Assembly: GCA_038259365.1 (NCBI GenBank) | Contig: JBBSOW010000007.1 | Location: 1 to 60,556 of the forward strand | DNA: 60,556 nt | Origin: JBBSOW01 sp038259365 | Lineage (GTDB): Bacteria; Actinomycetota; Actinomycetes; Propionibacteriales; Propionibacteriaceae | Direction of reading: 5' to 3' | Part shown: positions 1-7,620 of the stretch, in pieces | Layout of the letters: every line of letters starts with the position of its first letter | Position numbering within the stretch: the first letter of the stretch is position 1 | Position numbers and translations under genes: made by a program | Notes under the pieces: model-generated | Database searches by the model: none | What the model was told of the DNA's origin: nothing | The model's input: the letters and a program-made list of their open reading frames with translations, nothing else

Positions 1-261
1 GACGAAGGCGTTGGGCTCCTCGACTCCGGCGCTCAACACGCCGCGCGGGCGGCGTCGGTAGATGGAGTCACCCACCCGCAGGCGGCCGTTGGCCACCAGC
101 GCGGAGGCGAGGGTGTCGCCGGCGTACCCGGTCAGGGCGGTGCCGTCGATCGTGAACGAGAGGGGTCTGCCGCGGTCGAGGCAGCCCCCGGTCTTGAGGC
201 GGTTGGGGGTGCTCGTCTCCTGAGCGCTGCTCTCGGGGGTGCTCGTCTCGTGCTGGGCCAT
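1..261 (-). CDS. soxA: sarcosine oxidase subunit alpha, N-terminal fragment (cut by window edge)
   Basis: The 87 visible residues are the N-terminal part of the large subunit of heterotetrameric sarcosine oxidase, which oxidatively demethylates sarcosine to glycine and passes the one-carbon unit to tetrahydrofolate. The recognisable block is the 2Fe-2S-ferredoxin-like fold segment with DTLASALVANG, then YRRRPRGVLSAG and EEPNAFV, typical of SoxA. A Thr/Ser/Glu-rich lead of about 20 residues precedes it. Two in-frame starts exist, at 267 and 261. I chose 261 because AAGGAGG lies 7 nt upstream of it. A start at 267 would give an ATGA overlap with the soxD stop. The gene is last in the visible glyA-soxB-soxD-soxA operon and continues beyond the window, where soxG would be expected. 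Confidence 0.9.
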   Translation of the reverse strand, partial: MAQHETSTPESSAQETSTPNRLKTGGCLDRGRPLSFTIDGTALTGYAGDTLASALVANGRLRVGDSIYRRRPRGVLSAGVEEPNAFV

Positions 262-263
262 GC

Positions 264-572
264 TCATACCTCCTTGCTGGCTAGAGGGGCCTGCGGCAGC
301 CCGTCGGGGCGAGCCTGATCCAGGCGATACACGTGGGTGATCTCGTAGGTGTGGGTGTTGCGGACGGCGTTGAACCACTTGCGGCAGCCGGCCGAGTGCT
401 GCCAGCGCTCGGCGAAAGCGCCGCGGGGGTTGTGGCGGTAGAACAGGAACTGCGCCCACTCCTCGTCGGTGAGGGCTTCCGGGTTCTCGGGGTAGGCCAC
501 GTGGGCCTCGCCGCCGTAGGCGTACTCGGTCTCGTTGCGCGGCCCGCAGAACGGGCAGGGAATGACCATCAT
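264..572 (-). CDS. soxD: sarcosine oxidase subunit delta
   Basis: This 102-residue protein is the small zinc-binding delta subunit of heterotetrameric sarcosine oxidase. It has the family's CPFCG near the N-terminus (residues 6-10), GEAHV, a central block with WAQFLFYRHNPRG, and HSAGCRKWFNAVRNT, in which the His and Cys complete the metal site. The length is normal for SoxD. Two adjacent Met codons (572 and 569) are possible starts, with AAGGAG about 9 nt upstream of the first. The gene follows soxB by 28 nt, and its stop lies beside or inside the soxA start, so translation of soxB, soxD and soxA is probably coupled. Confidence 0.93.
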   Translation of the reverse strand: MMVIPCPFCGPRNETEYAYGGEAHVAYPENPEALTDEEWAQFLFYRHNPRGAFAERWQHSAGCRKWFNAVRNTHTYEITHVYRLDQARPDGLPQAPLASKEV

Positions 573-600
573 GGGATAAGACTCCTTACCGCTGGTCGCG

Positions 601-1821
601 TTAGTGGGCCACGGCGGCGGCGCCGTGCTCGTCGATGAGCGCGCCGGTGACGAAGCGCTCGAGGCCGTAACCCCGGTTGAGCGGGTGCGGCTCGTCGTGG
701 GCGATGGTGTGGGCGTAGGCCAGACCGGCGGCAGGCACCGACTTGAAGCCACCGGTGCCCCAACCGCAGTTGACGTACATCTGGTCCACGGGCGTCAGGC
801 CCATGACCGGCGACGCGTCGAGCGTGACGTCGACGACCCCACCCCACGTGCGCAGCAGGTGCGCGCGGGCGAAGATCGGGAACAGCTCGACGGCCGCGGC
901 CATCTGGTGCTCGATGACGTGGAACGAACCGCGCTGACCGTAACCGTTGTAGGCGTCCACCCCGGCGCCCATCACGAGCTCGCCCTTGTGGGCTTGGGAG
1001 ACGTAGACGTGCACGTGGTTGCTCATCACGACGGTCGGATGCACGATGTCGTGCAGCTCCGAGACCAACGCCTGCAGCGGGTGGCTTTGGATCGGCACCC
1101 GGAAGCCGGCCAGGTCGGCCAGCACCGAGGTGTAGCCCGCGGCGCACAGCGCCACCTTGCCGGCGTCGATGCGGCCCCGGTTGGTCTCGACCCCGACGAC
1201 GCGGTCGCCATCCTTGACGAACCCGGTGACCTCGCAGTTCTGGATGAGATCCACGCCGAGCTCGTTGGCGCGGCGGGCGTAGGCCCACGCCACCCAGTCG
1301 TGCTTGGCGATGCCGGCACGGGGCTGGTAGGTGCCGCCCGTGATCGGGTAGCGGATGTTGTCGTTGATGTTGATGATCGGGCACAGCTCCTTGACCTGCT
1401 GCGGGGTGACCCACTCGGCGTCGACGCCGTTGAGGCGGTTGGCCTCGACCCGGCGCACCGAATCGCGCTCGTCCTGCATCGTGTGCGCGAGGTTGAGCAC
1501 ACCGCGCTGGCTGAAGAACACGTCGTAGCCGAGATCGGCCTCCATGCTCTCCCAGAGCTTCAGCGAGGTCTCGTACATGGCCGCCGACTCGTCCCACAGG
1601 TAGTTCGAGCGGATGATCGCGGTGTTGCGGGCCATGTTGCCGCCGGCCAGCCAGCCCTTGTCGATCACGGCGACGTTGGTGATGCGGTGGTTCTTGGCCA
1701 GGTTGTAGGCCGTGGCCAGGCCGTGCCCGCCGCCCCCGACGATGACGACGTCGTAGCTCTTCTTCGGGTCGGGATTTGCCCAAAGAAATTCGGGGTGCTG
1801 CGGCAGTTCCCGCTGGTTCAT
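601..1821 (-). CDS. soxB: sarcosine oxidase subunit beta
   Basis: The 406-residue protein is the FAD/FMN-binding catalytic subunit of sarcosine oxidase (DAO family). The dinucleotide-binding motif VVIVGGGGHGLATAYNL is at residues 25-41. Downstream are SoxB-typical segments such as GGNMARNTAIIRSNYLWD, PITGGTYQPRAG, and the C-terminal NCGWGTGGFKSVPAAG, which lines the flavin site. GGAGG lies 6 nt before the chosen ATG. That ATG overlaps the glyA stop by four bases (ATGA), so SoxB is translationally coupled to GlyA, the enzyme that can use its products. The partner subunits follow directly, so the heterotetrameric rather than the monomeric enzyme is encoded. Confidence 0.95.
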   Translation of the reverse strand: MNQRELPQHPEFLWANPDPKKSYDVVIVGGGGHGLATAYNLAKNHRITNVAVIDKGWLAGGNMARNTAIIRSNYLWDESAAMYETSLKLWESMEADLGYDVFFSQRGVLNLAHTMQDERDSVRRVEANRLNGVDAEWVTPQQVKELCPIININDNIRYPITGGTYQPRAGIAKHDWVAWAYARRANELGVDLIQNCEVTGFVKDGDRVVGVETNRGRIDAGKVALCAAGYTSVLADLAGFRVPIQSHPLQALVSELHDIVHPTVVMSNHVHVYVSQAHKGELVMGAGVDAYNGYGQRGSFHVIEHQMAAAVELFPIFARAHLLRTWGGVVDVTLDASPVMGLTPVDQMYVNCGWGTGGFKSVPAAGLAYAHTIAHDEPHPLNRGYGLERFVTGALIDEHGAAAVAH

Positions 1822-3167
1822 GCCAGTCCTCCATCGATTCCGGGGTAGAGGGGGAAATGGTCGCACACGGCCTCGACCCGCGCCCGAAGGGTAGGTACAT
1901 CGGCCTCACCCGTTGGGGCCGCCAGCGCGGTGGCGATGATGTCGGCGACCTCGGTGAAGGCGTCGGCGTCGAGACCGCGGGTGGCGAGGGCCGGGGTGCC
2001 GATGCGCAGCCCCGAACTGACCATTGGGGGGCGAGGGTCGAACGGCACGGCGTTGCGGTTGACGGTGATGCCGATGGAGTGGAGGAGATCTTCGCCCTGC
2101 TGGCCGTCGAGCTCGGAGTGGCGCAGATCGACGAGCACGAGGTGCACGTCGGTGCCGCCGGTGAGGACGCTGATGCCACGGTCGGCGACATCACGTTGCC
2201 GGAGCCGCTCGGCGAGGATAGCGGCGCCCTCGAGAGTGCGGGCCTGGCGCTTGGCGAAGGCCTCCGTCGCGGCGAGCTTGAAGGCCACCGCCTTGCCGGC
2301 GATGACGTGCTCGAGCGGGCCGCCCTGCTGGCCGGGGAACACGGCGGAGTTGATCTTCTTGGCGATGGCCGCGTCGTTGGTCAAGATGATGCCGCCGCGC
2401 GGGCCGCCGAGGGTCTTGTGCGTGGTGCTGCTGACGACGTGGGCGTGCGGCACCGGGGAGGGGTGCAGTCCCGCCGCCACGAGGCCGGCGAAGTGGGCCA
2501 TGTCGACGAAGAGGTAGGCGCCCACGTCGTCGGCGATACGGCGGAACTCGGCGAAGTCGAGCTGGCGGGGGTAGGCGGACCAGCCGGCGATGATCATCTT
2601 CGGCTGATGCTCGTGGGCCAGCCGCTCGACCTCGGCCATGTCGATCAGGTGGGTGTCTTCGCGCACACCGTAGGCAGCGACCTGGTAGAGCCGGCCCGAG
2701 AAGTTGATCTTCATGCCGTGGGTCAGGTGCCCGCCGTGCGCCAGTTCGAGACCGAGGATCGTGTCGCCGGGGCGGATCAGGGCGTGCATGACAGCCGCGT
2801 TGGCCTGCGCGCCGGAGTGCGGCTGCACGTTGGCGAATTCGGCGCCGAACAGCGACTTGAGGCGGTCGATGGCGAGGGTCTCGACGACGTCGATGTGCTC
2901 GCAACCGCCGTAGTAGCGCCGGCCGGGGTAGCCCTCGGCGTATTTGTTGGTCAGCACCGAGCCCTGCGCCTGCATGACGGCCACCGGGGCGAAGTTCTCC
3001 GAGGCGATCATCTCCAGGGTGCCCTGTTGACGGCCCAACTCCAGGCTGAGGGCCTCGGCCACCTCGGGATCGAGGGTGGTGAGGTTCTCATCCAGGCTCG
3101 GATCGTGCGCTGGCGTGCTGGTACCCGTGCTCTGGAAGGCCGGGGCGGAGGCTGTCTGCGTCGTCAT
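1818..3167 (-). CDS. glyA: serine hydroxymethyltransferase
   Basis: A 449-residue PLP enzyme that interconverts glycine plus 5,10-methylene-THF with serine plus THF. The PLP lysine is Lys251 in VSSTTHKTLGGPRGG. Other SHMT landmarks are MIASENFAP, NKYAEGYPGRRYYGG, VQPHSGAQAN and VDMAHFAGLVAAG. About 25 Ala/Ser/Thr-rich residues extend the N-terminus beyond the usual start, but AAGGAG 6 nt upstream supports this start. Being first in the sarcosine oxidase operon, this copy most likely serves sarcosine catabolism by turning the glycine and the formaldehyde-level carbon into serine. A second housekeeping glyA elsewhere is likely but not visible here. Confidence 0.96.
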   Translation of the reverse strand: MTTQTASAPAFQSTGTSTPAHDPSLDENLTTLDPEVAEALSLELGRQQGTLEMIASENFAPVAVMQAQGSVLTNKYAEGYPGRRYYGGCEHIDVVETLAIDRLKSLFGAEFANVQPHSGAQANAAVMHALIRPGDTILGLELAHGGHLTHGMKINFSGRLYQVAAYGVREDTHLIDMAEVERLAHEHQPKMIIAGWSAYPRQLDFAEFRRIADDVGAYLFVDMAHFAGLVAAGLHPSPVPHAHVVSSTTHKTLGGPRGGIILTNDAAIAKKINSAVFPGQQGGPLEHVIAGKAVAFKLAATEAFAKRQARTLEGAAILAERLRQRDVADRGISVLTGGTDVHLVLVDLRHSELDGQQGEDLLHSIGITVNRNAVPFDPRPPMVSSGLRIGTPALATRGLDADAFTEVADIIATALAAPTGEADVPTLRARVEAVCDHFPLYPGIDGGLA

Positions 3168-3183
3168 CTCTCACTCCTTGTGT

Positions 3184-3228
3184 TGGGTGGTCACCCTGTG
3201 TGGCTGGTCACTTGTAGTGGCTGGTCGA
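3184..3228. repeat. three direct repeats with exact 17-bp period upstream of glyA
   Basis: Copies begin at 3184 (TGGGTGGTCAC), 3201 (TGGCTGGTCAC) and 3218 (TGGCTGGTCGA). The spacing is exactly 17 bp each time. The array lies between the glyA start codon and the predicted glyA promoter, so it falls in the glyA 5' leader, and it is also upstream of the divergent GntR gene. Tandem sites with constant phasing suggest binding of an oligomeric regulator, possibly the adjacent GntR protein, but this is inference. Confidence 0.6.
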
Positions 3229-3253
3229 CTATTAATATATCAACCTGGGCGCT

Positions 3254-3282
3254 AAGATATGTCTCGTCGTAAGCGGTGTCAA
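3254..3282 (-). promoter_or_regulatory. predicted sigma70-type promoter of the glyA-soxBDA operon
   Basis: On the minus strand TTGACA (3282-3277) is followed after exactly 17 bp by TATCTT (3259-3254), a near-consensus housekeeping promoter. Transcription would begin near 3247, leaving a leader of about 80 nt that contains the 17-bp repeat array and the ribosome-binding site. Confidence 0.6.
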
Positions 3283-3348
3283 GACCTCTTGGGTCAAGCA
3301 GAAACCGTTTCCGCACCGACGGTGTATCGATCAGAGGAGGATAGGGCT

Positions 3349-4029
3349 ATGACGCAGACGCAGCTCCCGCCCACCCGCAGGTTGGCGAACGAGCTCTTGC
3401 CCTCCATGGCCGAGCAGGCGTACCACATCATTCGGGACCGGCTCATCACCCTGAAGATCGCGCCCGGTGAGCCGATCAACGAACACGCCCTGGGCCTGGA
3501 GTTGGGGTTCGGGCGCACGCCGGTGCGGGAGAGCCTGAAGAAGCTCGAGGTCGACCACCTCGTCGTCTCCTACCCTCGCCGCGGCACCTTCGCAACGCAA
3601 GTAGACCTCACCGACCTGGCAGGAGTGTCGGAGGTGCGGATGGTGCTCGAGCCCTTGGCTGCCCGCCGGGCCGCGGAGGGAGCCCGACCCGAGCGACGAG
3701 CGCTGCTGGCGGCCAAGGCCGACGAGCTTTCGGCGCTGGACCTGATCGGGGTCGCCAACCCGGTGCTCATGCGGCACGACATCGACGTACACCGCATGAT
3801 CTACGCCTCAACCGGTAACCCGCATCTCGAGGAGACCCTCGTGCGCCTCGACAACCTGGCCACCCGCATCTGGTGCCTCGTGCTCGACCGCCTGCCGGAG
3901 ATCGGCGGGCACGTCCACGAACACGTCGACTTGTTGCGCGCTATCGCTGACGGTGATGCGGATCGGGCCGCCGCGCTCGGTCTCGATCACACCCTGCACT
4001 TCGAGCAGTCTGTGCGCCGGGTGCTCTGA
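3349..4029 (+). CDS. GntR-family (FadR subfamily) transcriptional regulator
   Basis: A 226-residue regulator with an N-terminal winged helix (about residues 15-80: AEQAYHIIRDRLITL, EPINEHALGLELGFGRTPVRESLKKLE) and a C-terminal all-helical FCD ligand-binding domain. The FCD domain shows the metal/ligand positions Asp and His in HDIDVHRMIYASTGNP and the HVHEHVDLL histidines. GAGGAGG 8 nt upstream fixes the start. It is divergent from glyA-soxBDA and upstream of the cupin and creatinase genes, so it is a good candidate regulator of sarcosine or creatine catabolism. The effector cannot be read from the sequence. Confidence 0.9.
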   Translation: MTQTQLPPTRRLANELLPSMAEQAYHIIRDRLITLKIAPGEPINEHALGLELGFGRTPVRESLKKLEVDHLVVSYPRRGTFATQVDLTDLAGVSEVRMVLEPLAARRAAEGARPERRALLAAKADELSALDLIGVANPVLMRHDIDVHRMIYASTGNPHLEETLVRLDNLATRIWCLVLDRLPEIGGHVHEHVDLLRAIADGDADRAAALGLDHTLHFEQSVRRVL

Positions 4030-4092
4030 GAGCGACCCGCTGTTGACGTCTGCACCCCAGCCACGAACCGCCGACAACGAAAAGAGGACTTC

Positions 4093-4524
4093 ATGATCGA
4101 GCGCGCGGGCCAGCACTCCTTCGAGCACGCCCTGCACGGCGGCGTCGGGTCGATGCGCATGCAGTGGCACTTTCTCGACGAATCGCGGCTGCCGGTCGCC
4201 GTCCAGACCTGGGAACTCCCGCCTGGTGCGAGCGAGGGCATGCACGCCCACGACCCCGGCGAACAGCCGTTGGACGAGTTGTATCTCGTGGTGGCTGGCA
4301 CGGGCCGGATGCGGGTTGACGCCGAGACCTACGATCTCGCCAGCGGCGACAGCGTGCTGGCAGTGGCGGGCGCGAACCATGACCTCGTCAACACAGGTGA
4401 CGATCTGCTCAGGGTGCTGGTGGTCTGGGGCCGTCCCGCAAATGCCGATTGGTCGGGTTTTGGTTCAGCCCGAGCGGCGCGGCGGGCTCGCCAACGTGAT
4501 CGAGATGCCCCACAGGCCGACTGA
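4093..4524 (+). CDS. cupin-domain protein
   Basis: A 143-residue single-domain cupin. Motif 1 is visible as PGASEGMHAHDPGEQPLDELYLVVAGTG split around the metal ligands (HxH, Glu, Gly), and motif 2 as SGDSVLAVAGANHDLVNTG with its His and Asn. The last 25 residues are Arg/Ala-rich and look disordered. A GAGGA ribosome-binding site precedes the ATG. The gene sits 63 nt after the GntR gene and about 115 nt before creatinase on the same strand. Its role in the creatine island is unknown; small cupins in catabolic loci can be isomerases, hydrolases or ligand sensors. Function is not assigned. Confidence 0.85.
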   Translation: MIERAGQHSFEHALHGGVGSMRMQWHFLDESRLPVAVQTWELPPGASEGMHAHDPGEQPLDELYLVVAGTGRMRVDAETYDLASGDSVLAVAGANHDLVNTGDDLLRVLVVWGRPANADWSGFGSARAARRARQRDRDAPQAD

Positions 4525-4564
4525 AGGGGACTGCGAGCTTAGCGGTTTAGGCGCGTCTTATCCC

Positions 4565-4593
4565 TTGACACCTCGGTCTATCAGTGCGAATCT
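4565..4593 (+). promoter_or_regulatory. predicted creatinase promoter
   Basis: TTGACA (4565-4570), a 17-bp spacer, then GAATCT (4588-4593). The -35 element sits in CCCTTGAC, which recurs in front of the transporter gene. The conserved operator follows immediately, consistent with repression. Confidence 0.55.
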
Positions 4594-4594
4594 T

Positions 4595-4619
4595 GCAACT
4601 AGGTTGCGTATAGCACAAC
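4595..4619. promoter_or_regulatory. 25-bp operator with three GTTGC/GCAAC half-sites (creatinase copy)
   Basis: The layout is GCAAC-N3-GTTGC-N7-ACAAC, directly downstream of the predicted -10. Read on the other strand it is GTTGT-N7-GCAAC-N3-GTTGC, the same order and spacing as the site before the transporter gene at 6099-6123. The adjacent IclR protein is the most likely ligand (inference). Confidence 0.6.
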
Positions 4620-4640
4620 ATTCCTCGTGAAAGGGCCCCC

Positions 4641-5879
4641 ATGTCTGACAAAGTTGTCACCTCCATCAGCGAACTCGAGCGTCTCAAGGTCATGCACAAC
4701 GGCACGAAACAGCCGTTGACCTTCTCCGACGCCGAGTTCGAGCGCCGCCTCGCGGGTTTGCGCCGCATCATGCAAGAGCAGGACCTCGACGCGGTGGTCC
4801 TCACCAGTTACCAGTGCATCAAGTACTACTCGGACTTCCTGTTCACCTACTTTGGGCGCTCCTACGCCATGGTGGTCACCGCTGACGACACGGTCACGGT
4901 GACGGCCAACATCGACGCGGGGATGCCGTGGCGTACCTCGTACGGCGAGAACGTCGTCTACACCGATTGGCGCCGCGACAACTACTACTTCGCCATCACC
5001 GAGGCGCTGCGCGAGCGTGGCGTCACCGCCCGCCGGGTGGGCGTGGAGGACGACACGCTGCCGGTCATGCAGCGAGCGACGCTGCAGGACGCCCTAGGCG
5101 CCGAGCTCGTCGACGTATCGCAGGACGCCATGCGCCAGCGCATGCTGAAGTCCGCGGAGGAGATCGAGGTCATCAAGCACAGCGCTCGCATCGGCGACCT
5201 GGGCGGAGAGGCGATCAAGGCGGCCATCCGCGAGGGCGTGATGGAGTACGAGGTGGCCCTGGCCGGCACCGAGGCGATGATTCACGAGATCGCCCGCACG
5301 TTCCCCAACCGGGAGATCCGCGACACCTGGGTCTGGTTCCAGTCCGGGATCAACACCGACGGCGCCCACAACTGGGCGACGACCCGCAAGCTGCAGCAGG
5401 GTGACATCCTCTCGCTCAACTGCTTCCCGATGCCCACCGGCTACTACACCGCCCTGGAGCGCACCCTGTTCCTCGGCGAGCCCGACAAGCGCTCGCTGGA
5501 GCTTTGGAAGGCCAACGTGGAGGTGCACGAGGCGGGCATCGAACTGATCAAGCCCGGCGCCGTGTGCAAGGACATCGCCGCCGATCTCAATAAGATCTTC
5601 GTCGGTCACGGCCTGTTGCCCAACCGCACCTTCGGCTACGGACACTCCTTCGGGGTGCTGTCGCACTACTACGGCCGGGAAGCGGGCCTCGAGCTCCGCG
5701 AGGACATCGACACCGTCCTCGAGCCCGGCATGGTCGTCTCGATGGAGCCGATGATCACCGTTCCCGAGGGCGAGCCCGGCGCGGGCGGTTACCGCGAGCA
5801 CGACATCTTGGTCATCGGGGAAGACGGCGTGGAGAACATCACGAAGTTCCCTTACGGGCCTGAGCACAACATCATCTAG
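4641..5879 (+). CDS. creatinase (creatine amidinohydrolase)
   Basis: A 412-residue protein closely resembling Pseudomonas putida creatinase along its whole length. It hydrolyses creatine to sarcosine and urea (EC 3.5.3.3) and has the M24 pita-bread fold without a metal centre. Shared blocks include LTSYQCIKYYSDFL, YALVVT-like SYAMVVTADD, VYTDWRRDNYY, WFQSGINTDGAHN, LSLNCFPM, GYYTALERTLFLGE, FGYGHSFGVLSHYYGREAG and EPGMVVSMEPMI. The catalytic His is at about residue 243 in DGAHN, which is in place. The family also contains aminopeptidase P and prolidase, but these blocks are specific to creatinase. A hairpin terminator follows. The product sarcosine is the substrate of the adjacent soxBDA products; no urease or urea carboxylase is visible here. 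Confidence 0.96.
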   Translation: MSDKVVTSISELERLKVMHNGTKQPLTFSDAEFERRLAGLRRIMQEQDLDAVVLTSYQCIKYYSDFLFTYFGRSYAMVVTADDTVTVTANIDAGMPWRTSYGENVVYTDWRRDNYYFAITEALRERGVTARRVGVEDDTLPVMQRATLQDALGAELVDVSQDAMRQRMLKSAEEIEVIKHSARIGDLGGEAIKAAIREGVMEYEVALAGTEAMIHEIARTFPNREIRDTWVWFQSGINTDGAHNWATTRKLQQGDILSLNCFPMPTGYYTALERTLFLGEPDKRSLELWKANVEVHEAGIELIKPGAVCKDIAADLNKIFVGHGLLPNRTFGYGHSFGVLSHYYGREAGLELREDIDTVLEPGMVVSMEPMITVPEGEPGAGGYREHDILVIGEDGVENITKFPYGPEHNII

Positions 5880-5945
5880 TCCGAATCGTTTGGGTCAGAT
5901 TTGCCGGCCAAGACCCGCTGGGTTAGGTCGCCTGAAGGAAGTCGT

Positions 5946-5995
5946 AAACCGGTTGGGGGGTTGAGTAACAGCTCAACCCCACAACCGGTTTTTTT
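5946..5995 (+). terminator. intrinsic terminator after creatinase
   Basis: A long hairpin: AAACCGGTTG pairs with CAACCGGTTT, then GGGG with CCCC, then TTGAG with CTCAA around a 6-nt loop. The 3' arm runs into a seven-to-eight T tract. It is the clearest intrinsic terminator in the window and separates creatinase from the transporter transcript. Confidence 0.9.
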
Positions 5996-6070
5996 GCGCG
6001 TCGATCGGTGGCCGCACCCCCTTCAGAGTCCCGAGTTGTCGTTGGTTCAGTATTAGGTATCGGAAAACCC

Positions 6071-6100
6071 TTGACGCGGGAGTTCCATCCCCCTTAACGT
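6071..6100 (+). promoter_or_regulatory. predicted promoter of the MHS transporter gene
   Basis: TTGACG (6071-6076) within CCCTTGAC, then TAACGT (6095-6100) after 18 bp. The conserved 25-bp operator overlaps the end of the -10. The arrangement parallels the creatinase promoter. The rest of the 5880-6183 gap holds the terminator and otherwise unremarkable sequence. Confidence 0.5.
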
Positions 6101-6123
6101 TGCGCATACAACAACGTGGTTGC
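6099..6123. promoter_or_regulatory. 25-bp operator with three GTTGC/CAAC half-sites (transporter copy)
   Basis: The layout is GTTGC-N7-ACAAC-N3-GTTGC. It matches the reverse complement of the creatinase site (4595-4619) at 16 of 25 positions with identical half-site spacing; spacers differ, as expected for a protein-binding site. It suggests that one regulator controls both substrate uptake and creatinase. Confidence 0.6.
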
Positions 6124-6183
6124 ATTACTCGCACCTATTGCGGGATGGTTTGGCGCCTCGTTCTTTCCACATAGGAGTGGGTC

Positions 6184-7581
6184 ATGGTCGATAACTCGAG
6201 CGAAGTTTCTGAAGCCGAGGAAGCTGAGGAGGAGGCGCGCCTAGAACGCCTCATCGACGAACGTAAGGCGCAAGTAACGCCGAAGACGATGAAGCGGGTG
6301 CTGGGCGCCTGTTTCGTCGGCAACTTCGTCGAGTGGTTCGACTACGGCTCCTACGGATTCCTGGCGGTCATCATCGCCGACGTGTTCTTCGCCTCCGAGG
6401 ATCCGACGATCCGCCTGCTGCAGGCCTTCGCGGTGTTCGCCCTCGGATTCCTGATCCGCCCCCTCGGCGCGCTGTTCTGGGGCCCGCTGGGAGACCGGAT
6501 CGGACGTAAGAAGGTCCTATCGCTGTCGATCATCATCATGACCGGGGCCACCTTTGCCATGGCCCTGCTGCCTGGTTACGGCACGATCGGGGTCCTCGCC
6601 CCGATCCTGTTGCTCGTGGCCCGGCTCGTGCAGAGCTTCTCGGCCTCGGGCGAATACGCCGGGGCGGCCTGCTTCATCGCCGAGTACGCCCCGTCGAAGC
6701 GTCGCGGCATCTTCGTCTCCATGGTGCCCGCCTCGACCGCGGTCGGTCTCTTGTTCGCGTCGTTGTTCGTCGCCGTCCTTACGACAACTCTCAGCCCGGA
6801 GCAAATGGCGTCTTGGGGCTGGCGGATCCCGTTCCTGCTCGCGGCTCCCCTCGGCTTGATCGGCATGTACATCCGCATCAAGCTGGAGGACTCACCCGAG
6901 TTCTTGGAGGCCGAGGAACAACTCGAGGTCCAGGCTGTCCATCCTCTGCGCACCCTGATCACCCACCACCGCAAGGCCGTCGTCGTCGGTATCTGCGTCA
7001 CCGCGTTGAACGCGGTCGGGTTCTACCTCTTGCTGTCCTACCTGCCGACCTACCTCACCGAGACGCTGAAAATGACGAGTGGACGCGCCTTCGCCATCAA
7101 CGTCGTCACCCTCATCGTCTACGTCGCCTCGATCTTCTTCATGGCTCAGGTCTCGGACAAGATCGGCCGCAAGACGGTACTGATCGCCGCCGGTCTCCTC
7201 TTCGTGCTGATGGTGGTCCCGCTCTTTTCCGCCCTCGATTCGCAGCTCTCCTTCATCCCGTTCTTCGTCGCCGTCAACCTCGGCATCCTCTTGACGATCA
7301 ACGACGGAACGCTTCCCGCGTTCCTGACCGAGATCTTCCCGGTGGAGGTGCGGTTCACGGGTTTCGCCTTCGTCTTCAACATCTCGAACGCTGTCTTCGG
7401 CGGCACCGCGCCGTTCGTGGCGACCTTCCTGATCAAGAGCACCGGCTCATCACTGGCCCCCGCGTTCTATCTGATGGGCGCGGCGATCCTGGCGATAGTC
7501 GCGATGCTGTTCGTCCCCAACGTCGTCACCCGGTTGCAACGCGGAGCGAGAAACATCGCCTCGCTGCGCACCGGCGCCTGA
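6184..7581 (+). CDS. MFS transporter, metabolite:H+ symporter (ProP-like) family
   Basis: A 465-residue inner-membrane transporter with about 12 hydrophobic segments. MHS/ProP features are FVEWFDYGSYGFLA in TM1, the loop GPLGDRIGRKKVLSLS after TM2, ARLVQSFSASGEYAGA in TM4, and a second RIGRK-like loop SDKIGRKTVL midway. The first 40 residues are very acidic and charged, probably a short cytoplasmic helix. ProP-family carriers take up betaine, proline and similar zwitterions. The shared operator with creatinase makes creatine, sarcosine or creatinine the likeliest substrate here, but specificity is inferred from context only. Start supported by AGGAG upstream. Confidence 0.9.
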   Translation: MVDNSSEVSEAEEAEEEARLERLIDERKAQVTPKTMKRVLGACFVGNFVEWFDYGSYGFLAVIIADVFFASEDPTIRLLQAFAVFALGFLIRPLGALFWGPLGDRIGRKKVLSLSIIIMTGATFAMALLPGYGTIGVLAPILLLVARLVQSFSASGEYAGAACFIAEYAPSKRRGIFVSMVPASTAVGLLFASLFVAVLTTTLSPEQMASWGWRIPFLLAAPLGLIGMYIRIKLEDSPEFLEAEEQLEVQAVHPLRTLITHHRKAVVVGICVTALNAVGFYLLLSYLPTYLTETLKMTSGRAFAINVVTLIVYVASIFFMAQVSDKIGRKTVLIAAGLLFVLMVVPLFSALDSQLSFIPFFVAVNLGILLTINDGTLPAFLTEIFPVEVRFTGFAFVFNISNAVFGGTAPFVATFLIKSTGSSLAPAFYLMGAAILAIVAMLFVPNVVTRLQRGARNIASLRTGA

Positions 7582-7620
7582 CGCGGAGGGGGAGTTCGGC
7601 TACCCCGTCATACTGACAAC

